From: Calliphora vicina
Lineage: Eukaryota; Arthropoda; Insecta; Diptera; Calliphoridae
Length of the DNA stretch: 64,000 nucleotides
Direction of reading: 5' to 3'
Assembly (NCBI RefSeq): GCF_958450345.1
Contig: NC_088780.1
Location: 108,760,226 to 108,824,225, forward strand
Shown here: one piece after another, positions 12,473 to 23,385 of the stretch
Layout of the letters: the number at the start of each line of letters is the position of its first letter
How positions within the stretch are numbered: position 1 is the first letter of the stretch
Made by a program: the position numbers and the translations under genes
The notes under the pieces: model-generated
The model's database searches: none
The model's input: the letters and a program-made list of their open reading frames with translations, nothing else
What the model was told of the DNA's origin: nothing

Positions 12473-13217
12473 ACTGTGGTTCCAAATCAAAATATAGGTG
12501 GACAAAATTATAAAAATCGGTATCTTCAGAATTTGGTAAAACTAAGTTTTTTCGGAAGCTAACAATCTGCTCTCCTCCAATACAAATGGGTTTCTCGACA
12601 GAAGTTCAAAAAATTTTGAATCATATTTTCGTTATTTTTTTTTAATATTTTACTGCTCAATTGTTTTACCATATAGAAATTCATACTTCAAAACATAGAT
12701 AAACATTGATATAGGCTTTTATTAAATGTATATCTTATATTTATGGGCCTCTCCATTTTCCTGTTATAGTCCTTTAAACTTGGGTCTCAAATATACTGAT
12801 ATTTTTTTTTCTAAGAATATTATATAGCTTGCCAAAAAAAAAAGACCGCGAAGCCCGTCCAATGACTTATACATCATTTAAAGAAACTTCTGGGAAATGA
12901 CTTTGTAAAAAAATTGTAGCCACCAGCACCCGCCGAAATCCTTTTTTTTAATTTTTAAGGAATGAAATTTTTAGAAATATTTTTTTTTTTTTATTATTGA
13001 TTTTTATATATCTAGACCCTACTGTAACTTGAAATATAGTAATACAGATCTTTTTAAAAATTTAGTTTCAGAAACACATGAAAACTTATTTTTATATATC
13101 TAGACCCTACTGTAAATTGAAAAAAGTTTATATTGATCTTTTAAACATTTTTTTTGAATCGGAGACACCAAAAGAGCGCCAATTAATTTTGTCCACCTAG
13201 ATTTTGATTTGGAAACA
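12473..13217. mobile_element. TIR element, ~745 bp, non-coding
   Basis: Left end GGTTCCAAATCAAAATATAG followed by GTGGACAAAATTA. The right end is its inverse: TAATTTTGTCCACC, then TAGATTTTGATTTGGAAAC. Inverted ends are about 32 bp with a few mismatches. Inside, 'TATATATCTAGACCCTACTG' occurs twice (about 13005 and 13095). No transposase motif. The flanks 'GATGCGGTGCACT' and 'ATTGCGGTAG' are vaguely alike but give no clean TSD. Confidence 0.6.
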
Positions 13218-13985
13218 CATTGCGGTAGTAGCAGAGAATGTGTCTGAAGAACGTGAGCAATCGATGCGATTCCTTGTTTCTCATATGAAGCAACACTTGG
13301 CGAATTTTATTCAGGAAAATCCAATCCAATGTTTCATTTAAAATTAAAAGGCTATATGCAAGCGCAAGTTGAAGACGATTAGTCAATGGGGAAACTTTCG
13401 ACGGATATGAGTATGAAAATATTCAAGGTTGTCAGCAGTGCTGTTAGGCTTTTTTTTCGGAAAAATCGTCAAAATTATGAAAAAAAATCGTCAAATTCGT
13501 CACAAAAATTAAAAAACATCGTCAAGACATAAAATCATGTTGTATTCATTCAATTAAATTTTTTTATAAAAATTGTATTTCTGAGTAAAAAGTAAAGTAA
13601 AAAGCATCAATAAAACACTAAAAACATCGAATTTAACAAAGATAAATTAACAGTATTTGTTTAAGTACATTAATATTATTCAGTACAGTGTTTTTGTTAC
13701 TAACTTTTTAATAATATTCACATAAAAACTATTTTTGAAATACTATTTTAAAAATAAAAATTCTTCTAGGGTTTTTTTGTCTCAAAGAATTTCTTCTTAG
13801 TTTTGTTTATATTTATTTGGCTAAAAATACTGATGAATTTTGTAAAATTATTAAGTCATTTACAAAATCACATAAATTCGGAAACGCTGGATTATTGTTT
13901 GATTTGACCTTTTTTCAGAAAATATTAAAATCGAAAGAACTTGCACTTATAAGAAAAGACTGCATAGAATTAATTCTTAATTCCA
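13218..13985. other. No recognised gene
   Basis: AT-rich, with 'AAAAATCGTCAAAATTATGA'-like short repeats near 13460-13530. No conserved protein motif seen. Confidence 0.4.
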
Positions 13986-14305
13986 TTTTTTAAATCAAAT
14001 TAAACTATATCTCTTAACCATTCCGGTAATGAATTCATTGTGAATTTATTCATAGACTTAATTCATTTGTCCTTAAAATGTATTAAATTCATTCCTATGT
14101 ATTGAATTCACTCCTTATGGAATCACTAAAATGTTCCTTAATTCAAATCCATTACAAAATAGCTTTAAACATGTTTTGAATGATTACATTTTTCTTCAAT
14201 TAGATTTCGATTATATTTGAATTAACACAAATTTTATGAATTTTTTTACAAGTTAATTACATTATGAATTAATTTAACGATTAAAGAATTCTATTTAAAT
14301 AAAGA
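13986..14305. repeat. Dispersed repeat J (copy 1)
   Basis: 'AATCCATTACAAAATAGC', followed by 'ACATTTTTCTTCAATTAGAT' and 'TTTCGATTATA', resembles 46670-46860 ('AAATCCATTACAAAATAGCC', 'AATTTTTCTTAAATTCAATT'). Both are rich in GAATTCATT-like words. Unclassified and diverged. Confidence 0.5.
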
Positions 14306-14310
14306 AGCGA

Positions 14311-14344
14311 ATTAATTCACTGTGAGCATTCACAGTGAATTAAT
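14311..14344. repeat. Perfect hairpin, 15-bp stem
   Basis: ATTAATTCACTGTGA, loop GCAT, then TCACAGTGAATTAAT. A perfect inverted repeat just before the small MITE at 14356. Probably the end of a foldback; no regulatory role is implied by context. Confidence 0.8.
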
Positions 14345-14355
14345 GCGAAGGTCAG

Positions 14356-14503
14356 CGGCCAAATTACCGCATTCGATATCGAGTAAAATGCATCGTAATT
14401 CTGTTATTTGCGATTATGGCATTCGATATCGAGCAAGAATTTCGATATAGAAATTATTTTTCGATACGATAGCTCAAGAATGCGTTATTTGTCCCTGCTT
14501 ATA
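14356..14503. mobile_element. Small MITE K, copy 1
   Basis: Starts GGCCAAATTACCGCATTCGA. 'TTTTCGATACGATAGCTCAA' and 'GAATGCGTTATTTGTCC' form the diverged inverted end. A direct copy lies at 14765-14933 with the same internal order. About 150 bp, non-coding. Confidence 0.6.
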
Positions 14504-14764
14504 AGCCAGTGGCTTAGTTGAATATCAACTGATTTTTAGTTTCTCAGCGGATTTTGAAAGAAGAAACTGAGGCCTATCGAATGGTATATATGTTATTTAA
14601 GAAATCTTAATGTATTTCTCAAGCAAAAACATTTTTTTATTGTACTCGACAACACCTACACAGCATCAAAATAGTATTGTCATAGTAGATGACACATTGG
14701 TATAAAATTTGGAATTAGTTTATAAGTATCATATTTATAGCTGCATATCTATACCAATATACTG

Positions 14765-14933
14765 CGGCCGAATTACCGCATTCGAAATCGAGTAAATTTG
14801 ATCGTAATTTTCTGATTTGAAATTACGGCATTCTATATCGATCATGAAATTTAGTACATTTTGTTATAATTACGACATCGAAATCATTTTTCGATACGAT
14901 GGTTCATTCGATCAAGAGTACGGTAATTTGGCA
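14765..14933. mobile_element. Small MITE K, copy 2
   Basis: Left end GGCCGAATTACCGCATTCG; right end CGATCAAGAGTACGGTAATT then TGGC, the approximate reverse complement. The middle holds 'TTTTTCGATACGATGGTTCA' as in copy 1. The flanks ATACTGC and AACTGC may be a weak target duplication. Confidence 0.65.
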
Positions 14934-14954
14934 ACTGCTCTTTCATGCAATTGC

Positions 14955-15345
14955 TTAAATTTTTTTTTTTCAAACATTATTAGACAAAATTTGGCACAAA
15001 CTATTCAACTATTTGGTTAGATCCATACAACTGCCCTATCTGAAAATAGTTAAGTTAAATATCATTATTATACAGATATCCAAACCAAATTCAGCACAAA
15101 TACTTTTTATATAAGCTGAACTCGCGCTACCAAATTTAGTACCGATCAGTCCAAAATTTAGCATACCTCCGATATAATGAGCGTTAATCTCTGAAATATG
15201 TTAGTGTCCAAATAAAATTCAACACAAATAAGTTTCGTATATACTAAAATTTTTGACGATCGGTCTATAATTAATAAAAACTTCCATATAAGCTTCCGAA
15301 ATCACTTTAACGAGCATAAATCTCTTGAAATTTTGACAGTTTAAC
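14955..15345 (+). mobile_element. Family C (Helentron-like) fragment
   Basis: Contains 'AAATTTGGCACAAAC', 'CCAAATTTAGTACCGATC', 'CCTCCGATATAAT' and 'CCGAAATCACTTTAACGAGC'. These occur in the same order in the fuller copies at 32857-33750 and 44116-44871. Both ends are missing. Confidence 0.75.
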
Positions 15346-15415
15346 GATTTCACCTTATTAGATTCGCCTTGCACTCAAATAAAGTCTAAGATTGAAATTA
15401 ATTTCAATGGGAAAC

Positions 15416-15690
15416 AAGTGGTTTACTGAATTTCGTTGTGGCTGTACAACTACGGAATTTGTCGAAAGTTCTGTACACCCAGTTGAGGTCTCTACATCCG
15501 AAACAATGGAAACAATTCACGATATGGTGTTGACCGATCGGCGATTAAAAGTGTGAGAGATTGTGGAAGCCATAGGCATCTCACATGGCTCAGTGCTTTC
15601 AATTTTGATTGATCACTTGGGTATGGGAAAGCTTTCTGCAAGATGGCTGCCATGTTTGCGCTCACATTTAGGTACACAAGATCGTACACG
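15416..15690 (+). pseudogene. mariner transposase N-terminal relic
   Basis: The frame from 15416 reads KWFTEFRCG, then HDMVLTDRRLKV, one TGA stop near 15556, EIVEAIGISHGSV, IDHLGMGKLSARW, and on to the motif QDRTRV. This is the second helix-turn-helix and linker of a mariner (Tc1/mariner superfamily) transposase, usually written RRLKVREIVEAIGISHGSV. In mariner it binds the terminal repeats. The stop is a CGA-to-TGA change. The N-terminal helix-turn-helix start and the whole DD34D catalytic domain are absent downstream, so this is a dead fragment. Confidence 0.85.
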
Positions 15691-17453
15691 CGTTTCCATG
15701 GAAAACATCCATGAATTAGTCAACAAAATGCTCCCTCTTCCAAAGTTTTTAAAAATGGATGGGCCAATGATCTCAAAAAGGATGGTAAAGCTAGCCCTAA
15801 AGCCCTTTCCACATTAAGGTTGAACCTAATCATTACTTTCATTCAAAGTCCTGCCCTTTTTCTATTTCATTTAAAAGCATATTCTCGATTTTTTTACTCT
15901 CGTTTACCGTTTGTTACTTTAGTTAAGCTACTTTATGCATCAATATCTGAGTACATGTACTACACTAGTGTGGTTGTTGTATTTCTAGTTGATGTTCTTA
16001 TTTTGTTGTTGTTGTTTTGGATATATGTTTTTGCTCGACCAAAAACAAAAAAAAACATCCAAAATCAAAAAACACACATCCTTATAAAATATTCATTTTG
16101 CAATCTAAACTCGTGTGAGTACTGCTGAATATTTAATGGTACAATACTTTTTTTTTGTTGCATGTTGTTGTGTTATTTTGTATTTTGGCGTATTTGGATG
16201 ATTTTGTTATTTACACAAACAACAAGTAGAAAATAAAACTAAATTGGAATGAAAAAAAATTGGTAAATACGAATTTTTTAACAAAAATATTATTGCAATT
16301 TTAGGTTGATGATTAATGTTAATGCGATTGTGAATAGGAATATATAATAATTTACTAAATTGTTAGCATACAAATACAAGAGTTTAATGGATTAGAGGAG
16401 AGTAGTTTTTATAAAACTGAATAAAATCTTAAAGTTTTCAAATATTTTAATAAATGACATTTAGCTTTAATATAGCCCTGCCATGTTATATACAAGAAAA
16501 GTAGACACCTGCATAAAATAAACTTTATAATTGAAGTGTTGAAAAGTTTTTCCTCTTTTTAACACACTATTAAAAACTTAATTACTTTGAACAATTTTTG
16601 TTTCTTTCAAGAACAAAATAAAAGTTTTAAATATTCGCTACCAACCCATAAAATTTGTTGTCCCCCTTTTTATTGCCATAATAAGAACAACAAGAAGGAC
16701 AAACAAGAAAGAGCATTTAAAACATCAACATTTTCCTCACACATCATTGTCATTCTCATCATCTTCATCAACAGCAGCAACATCACACACCAAAATTACT
16801 ACTACAATACTACAATTTTATTGTATTGTTCAGCTGCATTCACGACTTTCGGTCTTTACAATAAATTTATTGGTATCTTAACACTTTTGTTTTTTATTGA
16901 ATTTTAACCCTGTAAAATGTAAATAAATGTCTGCTGCTGTTTGTGATTGTTTCTTGAAATCTTAAGTAGCTGTTGCTGGTGTTGTATTTTTATATTGGTT
17001 TTTCCAAAAAAAAAAATTAAATCGTAAATTAATTTTATGCCTCATATATGAAGAATTATGATGTTTATTTTGTTACTCTGACATCGATCGTTTCGGTTTC
17101 TTTTGCTCTTGTTGTGTGGGTATTTTTGACAAAGTTTTTGTTTTTCTTTTTGGAAAGCTATCAGAGAAATCTTATATATAAATAGGCCACACTTTTTTTT
17201 TGTTACACTTTCAAGTATGTTATTGTCCACCATTATTGATGAAACATAAGTATATGGTTTAAAAGGTTGTTTCTCTAGATGTGCCTAATAAAACATAATA
17301 TTTAAAAATTCTTTCCATAAATGTGGTAACAAGCGTTTTAGAAGTGGTCGAATTTCGGCCACCAGGCGATCCTAGTACAAATAAATATATTTACAATTTG
17401 ATACACACTTTGGTCACAGTTGTGAGACATGCAGTTTTATACTGAAAAAAAAA
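15691..17453. other. No recognised gene
   Basis: AT-rich DNA including a T/G-rich stretch with repeated GTTGTTGTT near 15970-16020. Open frames of about 100 codons here are low-complexity and have no conserved motif. Confidence 0.45.
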
Positions 17454-18684
17454 TATGGGGCATTTCATATCAAGTGAACCAACTTTTGAAATCGATGTCA
17501 TCCAATCGATTGGATAGTAACTCAGACACAATTTTTCAACAAGATCGGTCGAGAACTCTCTGAGTTATAGGGGGTCAAATTTTGACATTTTGGTCAAACA
17601 GGTGTTTTTTCTTATCCATCTAACTTATTACCTATTGTTCTTAGCAAAATGTGTCCCAAATAGTTTAGATAGCTTCAATCTTTCGAAAAAAAATATTTAA
17701 AAAAAAAAATGAAAAATTTTTAATATTTTTTTTCCGAAATCAAAAACTTTTTTGACTTTTTTTTTAAAATGGGCTTTTTTTTTCTTAAAATAAAGCTTAG
17801 ATATTTTCCTTGAACACCTATTTGGTCGGGGAGTGGGATATCAAAATAAATATTTTGTAACTCAAAACATACAATTTTTGACTTTTTTTGGAAAATCAAA
17901 AAATGGACCCTTTTTTAATTTTTTTTTTTTTAGCTCAAACAAAAGCTTAGATATTATCCTTGAAGACCCTTTTGGTTGCTTAGTGGGATGCGAATGGGAT
18001 ATCTATCAAAATAAATATTTTTTAACTCAAGACTTACAATTTTCGACTTTTTTTTTTGCAAATACGAATTTTTTTTCAAAATGGACCCTTTTTTTTAGTC
18101 AAAAGAAAGCTTATTTCCATTCCTTTAAGATATTTTTAGTCCCTTAGTGGGATGCGAGTCGGATATCTCGCATCCATTTTGAAAAAAAAGTCAACAAAGT
18201 TTTTGATTTTGCAAAAAAAGTAAAAAATTGTATGTTTTGAGTTAGAAAATATTTATTTTGATAGATATCCTACTCGCATCCCACTAAGCGACCAAATAGG
18301 TGTTCAAGGAAAATATCTAAGCTTTATTTTAAGAAAAAAAGGGCCCATTTAAAAAAAAAGTCAAAAAAGTTTTTGATTTCGGAAAAAAAATATTAAAAAT
18401 TTTTTATTTTTTTTTTAAATATTTTTTTTCGAAAGATTGAAGAAAGAGCTATCTAAACTATTTGGGACACATTTTGCTAAGAACAATAGGTAATAAGTTA
18501 CATGGATAAGAAAAAACACCTGTTTGACCAAAATGTCAAAATTTGACCCCCTATAACTCAGAGAGTTCTCTACCGATCTTGTTGAAAAATTGTGTCTGAG
18601 TTACTATCCAATAGAACTAGCCTTGGTGCAAATTTCATCCCGTCGATTTCAAAATTTGGGTCACTTGACATGAAATGCCCCATA
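17454..18684. repeat. Family A foldback element, 1.23-kb imperfect palindrome
   Basis: Left end TATGGGGCATTTCATATCAA and right end TTGACATGAAATGCCCCATA are inverted. The arms share, in mirror order, 'CAGACACAATTTTTCAACAA', 'GATCGGTCGAGAACTCTCTG', 'AAAATGTGTCCCAAATAG' and 'TAGTGGGATGCGA'. The arms are about 500-600 bp with the centre near 18170. The interior is poly-A/T rich. No transposase. Partial copies at 1-360, 18712-18905, 31690-32060 and 41935-44010. Confidence 0.85.
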
Positions 18685-18711
18685 TAAATCAAGTCATAAT
18701 GGAACTTTTCA

Positions 18712-18905
18712 TTTACATATGGGACATTTCTTGTCAAGTGAAAAAGCAACTTTTGAAATCGATGTCTTTCGATCGAGAAAAAAATTTAATTGTTTTCCAA
18801 AATCAAAAACTTTTTTGACTTTTTTCTTCAAAATGGGCATTCTTTTCAAAAGAAATCTTAGATATATTCCTAGAAGACCTATTTGGTCGCTTAGTGGGAT
18901 GCAAG
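18712..18905 (+). repeat. Family A fragment
   Basis: 'GGGACATTTCTTGTCAAGTG', 'AACTTTTGAAATCGATGTCT' and 'TTTGGTCGCTTAGTGGGATG' match the left arm of the palindrome just upstream, with an internal deletion. It joins directly to a family B copy. Confidence 0.75.
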
Positions 18906-19475
18906 TTTGTAAAAGTCGATATAGGCATGTCCGTCTGTCTGTCCATCTGTATGTTAAAATCAACTTTCCGTAGCACCAAATAACTTACTTACATGATTCA
19001 TACATCAATATATCGGGAATTCTTCCAGCTCTGTTGCCTATTTTTGTTCTATATCTGGATTACTAAGACATTAATATAGACAATATGGATATCTAATGAT
19101 AGATATTTCAAAGTCCATTGCAACGATGTATATAATTTTTGTCAAGTTGGGTCAAAATCGATAAAAATAATTTTTACCAAAATTTTTTTAATCAAAAATT
19201 ATTTTTGTCATAAATTCTTTTTTCCAAAAAAAATTGGTAAACCTTTTTTTAAAAACAATTTGGAAATAAATTTTTTTAAAAAAAAAAATGATGTACCTAA
19301 AAATTATTTTAAAGTAAGTATAATTAGGTAAAGGGTATTGAAAGGGTATAAACTTTAAAAATATTCAAAAATATTTTGAAAGTTTTTAAAATTTTTTTTT
19401 TAGTTATTCACCAAAAGTTGGTTCAATTTAATACCCTGTAGCTCAACCTGTATTTCAACAGTGTAGGTATAAGTA
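18906..19475 (+). mobile_element. Helentron-like (family B) copy, degraded
   Basis: 'AGTCGATATAGGCATGTCCG' followed by TCTGTCTGTCC matches the DINE-1-type block before the microsatellite core. 'TATCTGGATTACTAAGACAT', 'AATATAGACAATATGGATAT' and a GGGTATTGAAAGGGTAT-type tail are shared with 45391-46326. The terminal hairpin is absent. Confidence 0.6.
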
Positions 19476-19595
19476 TAATTTTGAGCATGTTAAGGTCCAC
19501 TCATACTACTTTTATTTGCTATTTTTTTCCCATTACAGAAGATATTATTTATTTACGTTTTTGTTGCTCCATTCTTATCTCAGTTGTGGGATTTT

Positions 19596-19750
19596 ATTTG
19601 CGCTAATGTGGACTGATCGCCGTGAAATGAGGTCGCATGATTTATTTCTATATGAAACTTCTTTCTGTTTAATTTTATTTGGATACCAACATATTTATGA
19701 GATTTATACGCGTTAAAGTAAAGTGGGCCTGGTATGGGAGTTATTACCGC
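19596..19750 (-). mobile_element. Family C (Helentron-like) fragment
   Basis: 'GTGGACTGATCGCCGTGAAA', 'GGATACCAACATATTTATGA' and 'AAGTGGGCCTGGTATGGGAG' match, with mismatches, the reverse orientation copies at 41016-41640 and 51461-51760. Confidence 0.65.
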
Positions 19751-19833
19751 CTTGGTGTTTAAGCAGAAATTCAAAACATAAACTTATCAGATGATTTAAT
19801 AAAATCGGGCTATATGTTTAGAAGGTACATATT

Positions 19834-19868
19834 TATTTCCACTTTTCTTCAGTTCCACCACTGTGTGA
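19834..19868. mobile_element. Solo end of the CAGTGGGGGATC MITE family (weak)
   Basis: 'ATTTATTTCCACTTTTCTTC' followed by AGTTCCACCACTGTGTGAT resembles the right end of the MITE at 32997-33178 (ATTTATTTCCACTTTTTTCT). Only this end is visible. Confidence 0.35.
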
Positions 19869-20023
19869 TAATCCCACAGGATGGAATTTATGACGACTAT
19901 ATGATCGTGGTTCATAGCTATCAAGCACAATCAGCGATGGATCCAACACATGCCTTTGTATGCTATCTTAATAAGTACATACATAGATCTTGTATATCAT
20001 ATCTTCGGAGAAAATCCAACTGA

Positions 20024-20940
20024 TGCCGAAGTTCGGATGACTGCAATGGATAGATCCAGTTTGGCATAGTTAAGGAGGGAATCAAACTGATGTCGAAGTT
20101 CGAATTAATTTTCCGACGAGATCAGTGAAATTAATCGAATCTCTATGATTGTCGTTCTCGTTATCAAACACTGCTCGCCTCATATAAACGGAATAATTTT
20201 GAATTGTTTTATGGTAGATTAAGTGATAAAATATATCAGTAAATGGAAAATTATATAGAAATTTAACGCAGTTTTTAATATTATATTAGACTTTTTAGCT
20301 CTTTATTAAATCACTAATATGTTTGCTAATCTTTAAACACACATAGAAATGATCATTTGATTTAATAAAAAAATAAAAAAAAAATTCAAAAGAAAATAAA
20401 ATGTTTATTTTATTATAAAGGTCGTCATTAGTACTAGCAAATGTTAATGATAGAAATCTTTAAAGAAATTGCAACATAAATTAAATAAACATAAAATCTA
20501 TTAGAAACACAAACAACTAACGGTTTTGAAGATTATGTTTTCTTTTACTTTCAGACAAAACTTTTTGGCAAAGACATCAAAGTGTCTTTTTTAATAAATT
20601 ATTTAAGTGATATTTCAGTAAAATTCACAATCTCCAGATTTTTTTAAAAAAATATAAATTGTTATAATTAAAATAAAAATAATTTAATTTACAACTAAGC
20701 TTTTTCATTAGCGAGAAATAAAATTTGGGAAAAAAATAACAATTTATAATTATTAAAGCATGACAGTGATGTTTTAACTTATAAAATTATTAGTCATTTA
20801 TATATTTTACCCAAACAGAGGTATAAAAGAGTGGTTTATATTTGATGTTCAATGTTTTATATTTGATGCTCAATAATTTGTTTCTAATAAAAGCTTTTCC
20901 TCTATAAGACATTTAAATAAAGCAAACAAGTAATACTGTT
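20024..20940. other. No recognised gene
   Basis: AT-rich. A short duplication 'AACTGATGCCGAAGTTCG / AACTGATGTCGAAGTTCG' lies at about 20020-20102 (roughly 73 bp apart). Otherwise no structure seen. Confidence 0.45.
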
Positions 20941-21117
20941 ATATTCGACTGCGGTATATGGTTGTAGTACATTTGTTATATGGTTATTCTCTGAAGGTGA
21001 TCTTTTGTGGGAGCTATGAACAATTATCATCATCACAAAATCTAGTAATAAAATATTTGCTTACATAAAACCGATCAGTGTAAAATTTTGGTTCGATATC
21101 AATTTTTATAACACACT

Positions 21118-21739
21118 AGCTAAACCCGGTCCGCGTAGCTGGCCTTTAGAAAACAGCTGTTTTATATTGCATATCGATCTCGATTTTCAAATACAGTGTC
21201 GGACAAAGTCGGTCATCCAACCTTCAATATTAATACATGCGGTGGCATTCCGGCTGGTTCCAATGAAATCAAAAATTCAGGAGGATGACTTTTTTTTCGT
21301 TCATTACTGTATCAATCGATTTGTATATTATTGCTTCGCCAGGCACTTACAATTCTCTTTGGTCATCGAGCTTGTTAACATCATAATTTGAATATTTCAT
21401 CAAAATCGGTCCAGACATTTTTGAGTCCATACAGAACATACTAGTTGCTACCCTGGCTTCGCCCGGTAGCATTTACTAATGTTAGTTCTTCAAATTTCTC
21501 CAACCCACATACTTGTTCTGCTTGTTCTTATTTATTTGCAAATAAAATAACTAAATTTGTACTGCATACTTTAGAGAGCTTTTTATTACAGTTGACTGGA
21601 CTCAAAAAAAAAAAGATATCCGAGTTTTACCCGAAATTTTTTAATTTTTTTCTTTACAAACCATCTCCTGAAAATTTCGAATCGAATAAAAAAAAGTCAG
21701 CCAAATCGTTCCAGCCGTTCTCACGTGATGCCATTACAT
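21118..21739 (+). repeat. Dispersed repeat G, left part
   Basis: Contains 'CATCAAAATCGGTCCAGACA', then 'TTTTTGAGTCCATACAGAAC', 'CCTGGCTTCGCCCGGTAGC' and 'AAATCGTTCCAGCCGTTCTC'. Similar words recur at 22990-23280. The hAT at 21740 interrupts the repeat. The style (repeated AAATCGGTCCAGCCG modules, end at TATATATAGAT) is common in insect genomes; classification unknown. Confidence 0.6.
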
Positions 21740-22961
21740 TAGGGTATTCGAATTATTCGATTTTTCTCTTGTTCGAATAAAACGAATAATTCGAATAAGA
21801 GATTTTAACTTGTTCGAATAATTCGATCACACGTTTAAAATTAATCGAATTATTCGAATAATTTAATTTTTTTTAAAAAAGTTAAGAATGAAGTTTTGAT
21901 GTCGGTTTTTTCGGTTAACAATTCAAGTATTGATAATGTTAAAAAACATTCGAAAACAAAGTCCATTATTAAATTTTCAACAGAAATATTCTGATCAGAC
22001 TAACTCCCGAACAATCTACAAAACAATTGACTAGCAAACCCTTTAGTTTCCGTTTTGGAGCTATGCTTTAAAAAATTTGAGCTAGTTGGACATGATCCTG
22101 AATTCAAATACAATATAAACGTATTAAGAACTTTTTTATGTCGTTCATTAATTCGGGTTTTAAATTGAGTAACTAATTCATTAGTAAATTAATTATTCAC
22201 TATTTCTAAATAATTTATACCAAATTGTATTATACATCCAGCTCTATCAACGTTGCCGAATCTTTGCAAATACGCAAAAAGTTTATTACCATGTTAGACA
22301 AAGATGTTCAACGATGTTGAAAATCATGTATAAGACGAACTCCATGCTCTTCTTGCAACAAAACGTTAGTTTGCAAAATTCTTCATATATTTCAATGTAA
22401 TCATTATAAATGTCATCCTCAATATCACTTTCGTCGACCGTTTCAAAATCACATTCTCCATCACATTCAACTCCACTTTAACCTAAGTTAAAATTTTGAT
22501 TATTAATTGCGATTCTTCTAATATTTCGCCAGCTAAATAACAAATATTTTATTTCGTACCTTTTATTTTCATTGGTTCAAGTCCTAAGTTAAAAATTTTG
22601 AAAGATTTGTTTTTAGAATTGTAACTTCTTGCAGTAATATTTATATATTTATAGAAGGAGCTATCGGAACACTCATCTACAGTGATCGAAAGTCCCTTTG
22701 TCTTTAGTTATTTGTCGAATTTCAGAAACAATACAATTTTGTAAGTCATTATTACTTATTTAAATTTGAAATTATGAAAAATGTTAAGCAATTTAATAAC
22801 TTTAAATATATATGAACATTTATTCGTTTTATTCGATTATTCTACATAAAATTGTTCGAATTATTCGTTATTCGAAAATGGTCATTTTTAAATTGTTCGA
22901 ATAATTATTCGTAAGAAATTATTCGATTAATCGAACGATCATTAATCGAATGAATACCCTA
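21740..22961 (-). mobile_element. hAT-like transposon relic with perfect 8-bp TSD
   Basis: Ends are TAGGGTATTC and GAATACCCTA, fitting the hAT pattern YARGG. The 8-bp sequence CATTACAT flanks both sides (21732-21739 and 22962-22969). Subterminal regions are packed with ATTCGAAT-like words. The element is 1222 bp, far shorter than a typical 2.5-4 kb autonomous hAT. It holds only fragments of transposase, on the minus strand. Confidence 0.85.
21960..22470 (-). pseudogene. hAT transposase remnant
   Basis: Minus-strand pieces read DESDIEDDIYNDYIEIYE, then, after a frameshift, EEHGVRLIHD and WTSLSNMVI-like residues (better preserved in the copy near 43100 as VRLIHDVKHRWTSLSNMV). This is the region of hAT transposases usually written 'DVKTRWNSTYDMLERFL'. 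Further C-terminal pieces ELVTQFKTRINERHKK and a run ending FVFECFLTLSILE follow. Several frameshifts and stops; the catalytic and zinc-finger parts are not seen. Clearly inactive. Confidence 0.65.
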
Positions 22962-22969
22962 CATTACAT

Positions 22970-23290
22970 ACATGGACCATTTCATTTTTATATATATGGA
23001 AGATATGGCATTAGCGGTATAATGCAAAAATTGGATTTTACACGCCCCTCCGCCCACAGATCGAATATCAAAAATCTGACTATACAGTGTTACCCGCTGG
23101 GCTATTCTGAATATTACCTGAAAATCGGTACAGCCGTTTTATTATATATATAGATGATCAAAAATCTGTTACCCGCCAGGCTATTTTGAAGGTTTCCTGA
23201 AAATTTCATCAAAATCTGTCTTTGAGTTCATTCGGAACATACCCACATACATACAAACATCCATTTTTATATATATAGATGGATATATCT
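22970..23290 (+). repeat. Dispersed repeat G, right part
   Basis: Continues the repeat interrupted by the hAT: 'TACATGGACCATTTCATTTT' then TATATATATGG, 'GAAAATCGGTACAGCCG', 'TTTTATTATATATATAGATG' and 'ATTTCATCAAAATCTGTCTT'. Two internal modules both begin GTTACCCGC and end at TATATATAGATG. Probably one copy joined to a second, partial one. Confidence 0.6.
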
Positions 23291-23385
23291 AGGTCAAAAT
23301 TCTTCGAAAGTGGTCTTTATATGGAATCTATGACCAATTATTAGCTGACCCTCATAGTTTTATATGGCGACTTTTATATACCTGT
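23291..23385 (-). mobile_element. Family C fragment (weak)
   Basis: 'CGAAAGTGGTCTTTATATGG' and 'AATCTATGACCAATTATTAG' resemble the GGGAGCTATGACCAATTATGG block of family C in reverse orientation. Confidence 0.4.

Noticed and set aside
15820..16128. 102-codon open frame with hydrophobic segments
   Set aside because: Composition is that of TTT/TTG-rich DNA, no conserved motif and no splice or family support.
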